Position numbers and translations under genes: made by a program
The notes under the pieces: model-generated
The model's input: only the letters and a program-made list of their open reading frames with translations
The model's database searches: none
Told to the model about the DNA's origin: nothing
Assembly (NCBI GenBank): GCA_026387845.1
Contig: JAPLKX010000210.1
Span: 1-13,271, forward strand
From: Candidatus Hydrogenedentota bacterium
GTDB lineage: Bacteria; Hydrogenedentota; Hydrogenedentia; Hydrogenedentales; SLHB01
Direction: 5' to 3'
DNA: 13,271 bases
Part shown: positions 5,469 to 11,847 of the stretch, one piece after another
Layout: each line of letters starts with the position of its first letter
Position numbering within the stretch: the first letter of the stretch is position 1

Positions 5469-6905
5469 TTGAACGTATTGCTGCTCAACCCGCCGGGGCC
5501 GTTCTGCCGGGCCGGGTCGCGCTGGCCGCACTCGAGGCGGCACGGTTCCGTCGGCATCGACTACCACCCCTTCCCGTTCTACCTCGCCTACGCCGCATCC
5601 CGCCTCATGCAGGACGGGCACGAAGTCCTGTTCGTCGACTGCATTGCTACCGGGACGGACAATGAAGCGCTGAAGAAGGCGGCATCAGAGTTTCGTCCGG
5701 ACGTGTGCGTCATGGAAACGAGCGCACCCAGTTTTTCCGCGGACACGGCGACGGCCCGCGCGCTGGCTGTGCCCTGCATAGCGGTCGGCGCCCACGCCAC
5801 CGCCACACCCGCCGAACATATCGACGCGGTTTTCGCAGCGGCCGTTCTCGGCGAATACGATCAAGTTATATCGGAAGCCGTGGCTTTATTGTGGTGCGGG
5901 CGTCCCGCCTGCACATCTCCACCACCCTGGCTCTGGATGCGCGACTCGCCCGCAACTCAACACGCGCCCATGGTGTCCAACCTCGACTCAATCCCGCCGC
6001 CGCCGTGGCATCTCATGCCGATGGAAAAATACAACGACCCGATCTGCCGCGGGCGGTCAGTGACGGTGCTGTCGTCGCGGGGTTGCTCGCACCGGTGCGA
6101 GTTCTGCACGCTCGCTGGGTATCATGGCGCGCCCAACTACCGGACGCGCGACCCGAAGGCCGTCTGTGATGAGATCGAGCAACTCATCGACGTCTATCAG
6201 CCTGACGAGGTGTATTTCGACGACGATTCGATCACGCTAAGCCGGAAGCACATCATCGGGTTGTGCGCAGAGTACCGGTCGCGCGGGTTCGGCCTGCCGT
6301 TCTGCTGCATGGGCCACGCCACCGTCGGGAGGGACGTGCTCGAATCGATGGCGCGGGCCGGGTGCAGGGCCTACAAGTTCGGCGTCGAGAGCGCCGACCC
6401 GGAAGTGCTGCGCAGAATCCCGAAGAACATCTCGCTGGACGACGTCGCGCGCACCGTCCGCGACTGCAACGAGCTCGGCATATTGACGCACGCCACGTAC
6501 CTGCTCGGCCTGCCCGGCGAGACACGCGACAGCGCACGCAGGACCATTGATTTCGCGCTCAAGCTCGGCACGCACACGCTCCAGTTCGCGATCGCCACGC
6601 CGTACCCCGGCACCGCGCTGTACGATCGCGCGAAACGCGAAGGCTGGCTCACCAAAGAGAGTTGGCTCGATTTTGACCCGGCCGGCGAGGCCGTGTTGTC
6701 GTACCCGGGCTATTCGTCGGCGGACATTGTCGAGATGCACGAGTTGGCGTGGCGGCGGTGGCAGCGCCACATGCTGCTGCACAAACCCGCAACGCTCGTT
6801 CACCATTTCCGCAATGCGTACATGCGCGAAGGCATCGGCGGTGTCGTGCGGCTGGGCGCGTACGGGCTGCGCAGGCTCATTGCGGCGGTGGTGTCGAAGC
6901 CATGA
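5469..6905 (+). CDS. B12-binding-type radical SAM protein (first of pair)
   Basis: This is a 478-residue protein with a TTG start (MNVLLLNPPG); GGAGC a few bases upstream is the only Shine-Dalgarno-like match. Residues 1-140 have the Rossmann pattern of a cobalamin-binding domain (LLLNPPG, YLAYAASRLMQDGHEVLFVD, IAVGAHATATPAEHID, LGEYDQ), but the DxHxxG motif for the lower-ligand histidine is absent, as in many such proteins. The radical SAM motif is CSHRCEFC (Cys206, Cys210, Cys213) in SSRGCSHRC. Further family features are DEVYFDDDS, KFGVESADPEVLRRI, LLGLPGETRDS and TPYPGTALYD. Such enzymes catalyse methylations, ring rearrangements and similar steps; the substrate is unknown. The interdomain linker carries a palindromic insertion at 5894-5914. 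The gene overlaps the next by ATGA, so the two are probably translationally coupled. Confidence 0.88.
   Translation: MNVLLLNPPGPFCRAGSRWPHSRRHGSVGIDYHPFPFYLAYAASRLMQDGHEVLFVDCIATGTDNEALKKAASEFRPDVCVMETSAPSFSADTATARALAVPCIAVGAHATATPAEHIDAVFAAAVLGEYDQVISEAVALLWCGRPACTSPPPWLWMRDSPATQHAPMVSNLDSIPPPPWHLMPMEKYNDPICRGRSVTVLSSRGCSHRCEFCTLAGYHGAPNYRTRDPKAVCDEIEQLIDVYQPDEVYFDDDSITLSRKHIIGLCAEYRSRGFGLPFCCMGHATVGRDVLESMARAGCRAYKFGVESADPEVLRRIPKNISLDDVARTVRDCNELGILTHATYLLGLPGETRDSARRTIDFALKLGTHTLQFAIATPYPGTALYDRAKREGWLTKESWLDFDPAGEAVLSYPGYSSADIVEMHELAWRRWQRHMLLHKPATLVHHFRNAYMREGIGGVVRLGAYGLRRLIAAVVSKP
5894..5914. repeat. In-gene palindromic element, 9-bp stem
   Basis: GTGCGGGCG at 5894-5902 pairs with CGCCTGCAC at 5906-5914 around a TCC loop, with one G-T wobble. 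It is translated in frame as part of WCGRPACT in the linker between the cobalamin-type and radical SAM domains, the kind of tolerant site where small palindromic elements settle. Whether copies occur elsewhere in the genome cannot be seen here. Confidence 0.6.
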
Positions 6906-8191
6906 AGATCGCGCTCATCAACCCGGCAACGCCCCGGGCGCTCAAAAAAGAAAACCTGGGGCTGGCGTATCTGGCGGCGAGCCTGACCGCGGGCGGACAC
7001 ACCGTGCGCGTGATCGACGAAGTCGCCGGCCATGACACCGCGCGCGCCCTCGACGAGTTCCGGCCCGACATCGCCGGCATCTCGTTCATGACGATGTACG
7101 CGCCGCGGGCGTACGAGATTGCGCGCGAGATCCGCGGCCGGGGCGTCAGGGTCATTCTTGGCGGCGCACACCCGACCGCGCTGCCCGAGGAAGCCATCGA
7201 ACACGCGGATTGCGTGGTGCGCGGCGAAGCGGAGTTGACGTTGCCGAGGCTGATCGACAGCGGCAGGGTAGAAGGCGTTGTCGAGGCCGAGCCGCCCGTG
7301 GATCTCGATGCCCTGCCGTTGCCGCAGCGGGACGCGCTCGATCTCGATTTCTACGCGAAGAGCGGTGAGGAGATTGCCGGGCTGTCGTACAGGACGCTGG
7401 GCGTGATCACGAGCCGGGGTTGCCCGTACCGGTGCGATTTCTGCATCAACTCGAGGAGGCAGACCCCGCTGCGGTTTCACAGCCCCGGGCGCGTGCTCGA
7501 CGAAATCGCCCTCATCGCGCAGCGGTACAACGTCCAGGCCGTCGCGTTTTACGACGAACTGATGGCGACGGATGCGGCCCGGTTCCGCGCCATCTGCGAG
7601 GGGATGATCCAACGCGGCCTCGACCGGCTGCGGTGGGAGTGCCAGGCCCATCCCCGGCTCATCCGGCCCGACATGCTCGGCCTTATGAAGCGCGCCGGCT
7701 GCGTCCAGGTGGCGATCGGGTTCGAGAGCGGCAGCCAGCCCATCCTCGACCGCATCCACAAGAGCACGCGGGTCGAGTCCAACCTCGAAATTGCCGCGAA
7801 AGTGCGGGAAGCCGGGCTGCGGTTGCGCGGGTGTTTCGTGATCGGCGTTCCCGGCGAGACGCGCGACGACATCGCCCGAACCGAACAGTTCATCCAAAAC
7901 GCGCGGCTCGATTTCGCGTCGCTCCATTTCCTCACCCCCTACCCCGGCACCGAACTGTTCGCGCAATACGAGCAGAGCATCCGCGAGCACGGCCCGGCGT
8001 GGGAAAAATTCACCACCGGAGATCCCGACGCGTTCGTGTGCAACGACGCCATCCCGCCAGACGAGCAAAAAGCCCTTTACGAATCGCTGTGCGCCCGCCA
8101 GGCCGTCCGCAACTATTCGTGGAGCGAGATGGCGAGACGGGCGATGAAGAACCCGCGGCATGCGCTGCATGTGTTGAAGAAGCTGCTGTAG
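6902..8191 (+). CDS. B12-binding-type radical SAM protein (second of pair)
   Basis: The start is ATG 6902, overlapping the previous stop as ATGA, which gives 429 residues; a longer in-frame ORF upstream only reads through the preceding gene. The N-terminal cobalamin-type domain has MKIALINPATP, GLAYLAASLTAGGHTVRVID, GRGVRVILGGAHPTALPEE (in parts) and CVVRGEAELTLPRLID, again without a DxHxxG histidine. The radical SAM motif is CPYRCDFC (Cys174, Cys178, Cys181) in TSRGCPYRC. Further features are VAFYDELMATD, VAIGFESGSQPILDRIHK, FVIGVPGETRDD and TPYPGTELF. It is a paralogue of the previous protein with the same motif order, which suggests tandem duplication and two related chemical steps on a common intermediate. 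That pathway is inference; the substrate is unknown. A repeat-rich gap follows and no obvious terminator is visible. Confidence 0.9.
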   Translation: MKIALINPATPRALKKENLGLAYLAASLTAGGHTVRVIDEVAGHDTARALDEFRPDIAGISFMTMYAPRAYEIAREIRGRGVRVILGGAHPTALPEEAIEHADCVVRGEAELTLPRLIDSGRVEGVVEAEPPVDLDALPLPQRDALDLDFYAKSGEEIAGLSYRTLGVITSRGCPYRCDFCINSRRQTPLRFHSPGRVLDEIALIAQRYNVQAVAFYDELMATDAARFRAICEGMIQRGLDRLRWECQAHPRLIRPDMLGLMKRAGCVQVAIGFESGSQPILDRIHKSTRVESNLEIAAKVREAGLRLRGCFVIGVPGETRDDIARTEQFIQNARLDFASLHFLTPYPGTELFAQYEQSIREHGPAWEKFTTGDPDAFVCNDAIPPDEQKALYESLCARQAVRNYSWSEMARRAMKNPRHALHVLKKLL

Positions 8192-8220
8192 GGGACAGTG
8201 CGAAGTTCGAAGTTGGGGAA

Positions 8221-8292
8221 GGGACAGAAGAGACACAAGGGACATAAGAAGTGGACGAAGTGGACCTAGTGGACTGAGTGGACGAGGTGGAC
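8221..8292. repeat. Composite 9-nt tandem repeat with a core switch
   Basis: Eight contiguous units keep an exact 9-nt register. Units 1-3 are GGGACAGAA, GAGACACAA and GGGACATAA. Units 4-8 are GAAGTGGAC twice, then CTAGTGGAC, TGAGTGGAC and GAGGTGGAC. In the second family GTGGAC is invariant and the preceding three bases vary. The first family shares the alternating GGGAC/GAGAC core with the array at 2308-2343. The array lies between the radical SAM operon and the ABC transporter operon. Confidence 0.9.
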
Positions 8293-8294
8293 AA

Positions 8295-8332
8295 ACCCCA
8301 AACCCGAACCCCAGACCTCACACCCCAAGACC
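8295..8332. repeat. C-rich short repeat, minus-strand G-quadruplex potential
   Basis: Units of about 7 nt based on ACCCCAA follow the 9-nt array directly: ACCCCAA, ACCCGA, ACCCCAG, ACCTCAC, ACCCCAAG. On the - strand this gives G-tracts at 8323-8326, 8309-8312, 8303-8305 and 8296-8299, with loops of 10, 3 and 3 nt. The long loop contains an extra GG. Three G-tracts are very close together, so a quadruplex is possible but not certain. Confidence 0.6.
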
Positions 8333-8335
8333 TTG

Positions 8336-8365
8336 TTGCGCCAGGCGGCTTGCGCCATCCATAAT
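8336..8365 (+). promoter_or_regulatory. Weak candidate promoter for the ABC operon
   Basis: CATAAT at 8360-8365 matches the -10 consensus at five of six positions. The only -35 candidate is TTGCGC at 8336-8341, 18 nt upstream, a three-of-six match. It lies about 20 nt before the GTG start, so transcripts would have a very short leader. This is a weak call, made because the operon should have its own promoter. Confidence 0.25.
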
Positions 8366-8385
8366 GGCTGACGGAGTTTCCGCGT

Positions 8386-9771
8386 GTGAAGACTTTCCTG
8401 ATCTGGATGGCTGTGATTTGTTGCGGCGCGGTTGTGTTTGCGGCGCTGTGGCCGAGGCAGGCGGTCGGCGGCGCGGAACGCAGAGCCCTCGCTGAAGGCC
8501 GCACCATCATCCAGTACTGGGACCGTCACCAGGGCCACGAACACGACATGCGGCTCGTCCTGATCGACGAGTTCAACCGCAGCCAGGACAAGATCTACAT
8601 CCGCGCCCTGTCCGTCGGGTTCAACAGCATCATGGAAAAGCTGCTGACCGCCATCGCGGGCAGCGCCCCGCCCGACCTGTGCAGCCTCGAAAGCACCATG
8701 CTGGCGCAACTGGCCAGCCAGGGATGCCTGATGCCGCTCGAAGGCTTCATGGCGTCCAACCCGGAATTCGCGCAGGACAATTATTTCCCGCACGCCTGGG
8801 AATCCGTCGCGATTGACGGGCACGTCTGGGGCATCCCCACCACCACCGACGTATATTGCCTGCTGTGGAACAAAAACGCGTTCCGCATCGCCGGGCTCGA
8901 TCCCGAGCGCCCGCCAAGGACGTTCGATGAACTCCAACAGTACGCCGAGAAGCTCACCATCCGCGACGGCGACACCCTCGAGCAGGTGGGGTTCATCCCG
9001 TGGCAGCCCTGGGATATGACGGGCATGTGGGGCCTGATTTTCGGCGGCCGGTTGTGCGACGAGAAGGGCAACGCCGTCTGCGGCAACGAGCCCGCGCTGG
9101 TGAAAACGATGGAGTGGCAGCAGAGTTTCGCCGCCGACCCCAACTCGGCCAACAACCCGCCCTACGCGATGGATCCCGAGGCGATGAGTTCGTTCACCAG
9201 GAGCCTCGGCGCCTACATGAGCGCCAATAATCCGTTCTACTCGGGGAAGGTCGCCATGATGGCCGAGGGCGAGTGGCAGGTGACGTTCATCCCGAAATAC
9301 GCGCCCAACCTCGACTGGGGCGTGGCCCCGCTGCCAACGCCGGAAGGCGTCGAGCCGATGGTGATGGGCTGGCCGTGCGTGGTCGATTGCATCCCGCGCG
9401 GGTCGCGCCACCCGAATGAGGCGTGGGCGTACATCAAGTGGTTTTACAGTTCCCGGCCCGGCGGCGGCCCGTCGCCCGCCAGCGATTACTGCTACGCGAT
9501 CCACAACATTTGCCCGCGTAAAAAAGACGTGCTGCAGGAGCGGTTCACCAGCAATCCCAAGTTCAAGGTGTTCGTCGACGTGCTGTTCGACCGCAAGGTG
9601 GTCAGCCTGCCGTCCATGCCGCTCATCCAGTTCTACACGGATGAACTCGAACGCCAGCGCGAACGGGTCGTGTTCAGAAAAACCACCCCGAAAGCCGCGC
9701 TGATGGAGACGCAGCAGAAGGTAAACGCCGAGCTCGAGCGGCAGCGGCGTTTCGTGGATCTGTCGCCATGA
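8386..9771 (+). CDS. ABC transporter solute-binding protein, sugar type
   Basis: This is a 461-residue extracellular solute-binding protein of the family-1 (maltose/glycerol-3-phosphate-like) type, which captures a sugar or related solute outside the membrane and delivers it to the permeases. After a GTG start (GGAG at 8372-8375) comes a hydrophobic N-terminal segment, about residues 3-22. It holds two adjacent cysteines but no canonical lipobox, so it may be a membrane anchor or a divergent lipoprotein signal. Family signatures follow: IIQYWDRHQG, LIDEFNRSQDKI, LLTAIAGSAPPDL, GHVWGIPTTTDVYCLLWNKNAF, PPRTFDELQQYAEKL, GKVAMMAEGEWQ, WGVAPLPTPEG and NEAWAYIKWF. The last residues are charged. The stop overlaps the next start as ATGA, which links expression with the permeases. 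The ligand cannot be told from sequence. Confidence 0.92.
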   Translation: MKTFLIWMAVICCGAVVFAALWPRQAVGGAERRALAEGRTIIQYWDRHQGHEHDMRLVLIDEFNRSQDKIYIRALSVGFNSIMEKLLTAIAGSAPPDLCSLESTMLAQLASQGCLMPLEGFMASNPEFAQDNYFPHAWESVAIDGHVWGIPTTTDVYCLLWNKNAFRIAGLDPERPPRTFDELQQYAEKLTIRDGDTLEQVGFIPWQPWDMTGMWGLIFGGRLCDEKGNAVCGNEPALVKTMEWQQSFAADPNSANNPPYAMDPEAMSSFTRSLGAYMSANNPFYSGKVAMMAEGEWQVTFIPKYAPNLDWGVAPLPTPEGVEPMVMGWPCVVDCIPRGSRHPNEAWAYIKWFYSSRPGGGPSPASDYCYAIHNICPRKKDVLQERFTSNPKFKVFVDVLFDRKVVSLPSMPLIQFYTDELERQRERVVFRKTTPKAALMETQQKVNAELERQRRFVDLSP

Positions 9772-10658
9772 CGCGGCACGAGAGAAGAGACCTGCGCAAC
9801 GGCCTGCTGTTTGCGAGCCCGTACATCGCGGGCTTCCTGCTGTTCACGCTGTACCCGGTTGTCGCCAGCCTGTATTACAGTTTTTGCCAATACAACGTGG
9901 TGCGGCCGCCGGCCTGGATCGGGTGGGAGAATTATTACGCGCTGTTTTTCGACGACCCGCAGTTCTGGAAATCGCTCTACAACACGCTGTATTTCACCGC
10001 GTTTTCGGTGCCGCTGGGGCTGGTGTTCAGCATAGGGCTGGCGATGCTGCTCAACCAGAAGGTGCGGGGCATGTCGGTGTACCGCACGGTGTTTTTCCTG
10101 CCGACGATCGTGCCCATCGTGGCGTCGTCGGTGCTGTGGCTGTGGGTGCTGAACCCGGAGAGCGGCCTGATCAACGGGATGCTGCGCCAGATCGGCATCG
10201 AAGGCCCCGGCTGGATCGCCAGCGAACACTGGTCGAAACCCTCGCTGATCCTGATGAGCCTGTGGGGCGTGGGCGGGGCGATGGTGATTTTTCTGGCGGG
10301 CCTTGCGGAGGTGCCGCAGACGCTCTACGAAGCCGCCGACATCGATGGCGCGAGCCGGTGGATGAAGTTCCGGCACGTGACGGTGCCGATGCTCACGCCG
10401 ACGATCCTGTTCAACCTCGTCATGGGCCTCATCAACTCGCTGCAATACTTCACGCAGGTCTACGTCATGACGGGCGGGAAAGGCACGCCCGTCGACAGCA
10501 CGATGTTCTACCCGCTCTACCTGTACCGCAACTCGTTTTATTATTTGCGCATGGGCTACGCCTCCGCGATGGCGTGGCTGCTGTTTTTGGTCATCCTGGC
10601 GGCGACACTCGCGCTGCTCGTGTCATCGAAACGGTGGGTCCATTACCATGGCGAATAA
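9768..10658 (+). CDS. ABC sugar transporter permease, MalF/UgpA type
   Basis: This 296-residue inner-membrane permease has six predicted helices, the usual size for the first permease of a carbohydrate importer of the MalF/UgpA/LacF type. It begins with a short basic cytoplasmic stretch (MTRHERRDLRNG), then helix 1 (LLFASPYIAGFLLFTLYPVV). The cytoplasmic EAA loop that docks on the ATPase is EVPQTLYEAADIDGASRW (about residues 181-198) followed by KFRHVTVPMLTP. The last helices include YASAMAWLLFLVILAATLAL. It overlaps the binding-protein gene by 4 bp and the next permease gene by 11 bp, so the three are one translational unit. No ATPase gene is in the window, so a shared MsmK-like ATPase encoded elsewhere is likely. 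Confidence 0.93.
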   Translation: MTRHERRDLRNGLLFASPYIAGFLLFTLYPVVASLYYSFCQYNVVRPPAWIGWENYYALFFDDPQFWKSLYNTLYFTAFSVPLGLVFSIGLAMLLNQKVRGMSVYRTVFFLPTIVPIVASSVLWLWVLNPESGLINGMLRQIGIEGPGWIASEHWSKPSLILMSLWGVGGAMVIFLAGLAEVPQTLYEAADIDGASRWMKFRHVTVPMLTPTILFNLVMGLINSLQYFTQVYVMTGGKGTPVDSTMFYPLYLYRNSFYYLRMGYASAMAWLLFLVILAATLALLVSSKRWVHYHGE

Positions 10659-11655
10659 GCGCACACGCGCGTACTCGCGCGCAAAATGGCTGCCGCACGT
10701 GTTTCTCGTGATCGCGTCGCTGTTGTTCGCCGCACCGTTCCTCTGGATGCTCTCGACGTCGTTCAAACCCGAGTCGAGGATTTTTCCACAGCCCGGCAAA
10801 CCGCCCCAATGGCTCCCAACCACCGAGAAGACGGACGAGTCCGGCCGCCGCATGATCACCTGCCAGGACCAACCCGGCGTCGAGTTGCGCGTCGAGGAAA
10901 ACGGGATGCACGTCCTGCTCGTCGGCGGCAAGGAACTGCGCGTCTGGCCGGAGGATTTCGACATCCAGCAGCAGTTCGGCCTCCACTGGCAAAACTACGC
11001 AGACGCCTTCCTCCGGATGAATTTCCTGCTCAACCTCCGCAACACCCTGTTCATTTGCGTGTCGTGCGCGCTGGGCTGCATCGCATCCTCGTCGCTGGTG
11101 GCGTACAGTTTCGCGCGAATCCCATGGCGCGGCAGAAACGCCATGTTCGTGCTCGTGCTGGCCACGATGATGCTGCCCTACCAGGTCACGCTGATCCCGA
11201 TGTTCGCCGTGTTCAGCAAGCTCGGGTGGGTCGGCACGTTCAAACCGCTGATCCTGCCCGCTTTTTTTGGCGTGCCCTTCTACATTTTCCTGCTCCGGCA
11301 GTTCTTCATGGGCATCCCGCAAGACCTCAGCGCCGCCGCACGCATCGACGGGTGTTCCGAATTCGGCATATTCTGGCGGATCATCCTGCCGCTCTCCAAA
11401 CCGGCGCTGGCCACGACCGGCCTGTTCGTGTTCCTGTTCGAGTGGGGCGATTTCCTCAACCCCCTGGTCTACCTCCAGGACGACAGACAATACACGCTCG
11501 CCGTCGCGCTCCAACAATTCCAAAGCGCCCACGAAAGCCTCTGGGGCCCACTCATGGCCATGTCCACCGTCATCACACTCCCCATACTAATCCTCTTCTT
11601 CCTGACCCAGAAAACCTTCATCCAAGGCATCACGCTCACCGGCCTCAAAGGCTGA
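10648..11655 (+). CDS. ABC sugar transporter permease, MalG/UgpE type, with enlarged loop
   Basis: This 335-residue inner-membrane protein is the second permease of the importer. A basic N-terminus and helix 1 (about residues 16-36) are followed by the family motif SFKPESRIFPQPGKPPQWLP. The EAA loop is IPQDLSAAARIDGCSEFGIF, followed by WRIILPLSKPAL. The C-terminus has the usual LFFLTQKTFIQGITLTGLKG ending. It is longer than the typical 270-300 residues because the first periplasmic loop has about 50 extra residues (roughly 57-110) between WLP and the NYADAF segment that normally follows it closely. The insert contains strand-like segments such as GVELRVEENGMHVLLVGG. It overlaps the upstream permease gene by 11 bp. 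A hairpin at 11669-11691 closes the operon. Confidence 0.93.
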   Translation: MANKRTRAYSRAKWLPHVFLVIASLLFAAPFLWMLSTSFKPESRIFPQPGKPPQWLPTTEKTDESGRRMITCQDQPGVELRVEENGMHVLLVGGKELRVWPEDFDIQQQFGLHWQNYADAFLRMNFLLNLRNTLFICVSCALGCIASSSLVAYSFARIPWRGRNAMFVLVLATMMLPYQVTLIPMFAVFSKLGWVGTFKPLILPAFFGVPFYIFLLRQFFMGIPQDLSAAARIDGCSEFGIFWRIILPLSKPALATTGLFVFLFEWGDFLNPLVYLQDDRQYTLAVALQQFQSAHESLWGPLMAMSTVITLPILILFFLTQKTFIQGITLTGLKG

Positions 11656-11668
11656 CCAGCCCACAGTA

Positions 11669-11691
11669 GGCCGACTTCGGCGAAGTCGGCC
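11669..11691. terminator. 10-bp perfect hairpin after the ABC operon
   Basis: GGCCGACTTC at 11669-11678 is the exact reverse complement of GAAGTCGGCC at 11682-11691, with a GGC loop. It lies 13 bp after the last permease stop, where a terminator would be expected. There is no T-tract on either side, so intrinsic termination is not assured. It may protect the 3' end of the mRNA, or be a member of a REP-like dispersed palindrome family. Confidence 0.45.
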
Positions 11692-11740
11692 CCAACGATC
11701 GCTCCAGCAGTGTTACAAAGTCGCAACAAAGGAACCAGTC

Positions 11741-11769
11741 TTGACATCGGCTTACTTTTGCACTATACT
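11741..11769 (+). promoter_or_regulatory. Near-consensus sigma70 promoter
   Basis: A perfect TTGACA at 11741-11746 and TATACT at 11764-11769 (five of six) are separated by exactly 17 nt, in a locally AT-richer stretch. It should drive the secreted repeat-protein gene, with transcription starting near 11776 and a leader of about 70 nt. CTTAT at 11768-11772 and ATAAG at 11775-11779 form an inverted repeat over the end of the -10 element and the start site, a position that would suit an operator. Confidence 0.75.
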
Positions 11770-11812
11770 TATAGATAAGGTACAGAGGCACTTTGAGTGA
11801 GGTCTTTGGAAA

Positions 11813-11827
11813 CTGCCGGTCCGGCAG
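11813..11827 (+). promoter_or_regulatory. Leader hairpin before the ribosome binding site
   Basis: CTGCC at 11813-11817 pairs with GGCAG at 11823-11827 around GGTCC; the 15-nt element is a perfect inverted repeat about its central T. It ends 5 nt before the Shine-Dalgarno AGGGAGG at 11833-11839, so it could influence translation or message stability. No riboswitch class is recognisable. Confidence 0.35.
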
Positions 11828-11847
11828 ATCCGAGGGAGGGCGGCGCA

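Noticed and set aside
6749..6901. Longer N-terminus for the second B12-type radical SAM protein
   Set aside because: The extra residues are an out-of-frame reading of the upstream gene. ATG 6902 begins the typical MKIALINP start and forms an ATGA overlap.
8221..8292. CRISPR array
   Set aside because: Units are 9 nt with 3-nt variable parts. There are no 25-40 nt direct repeats, no spacers of comparable length and no cas genes.
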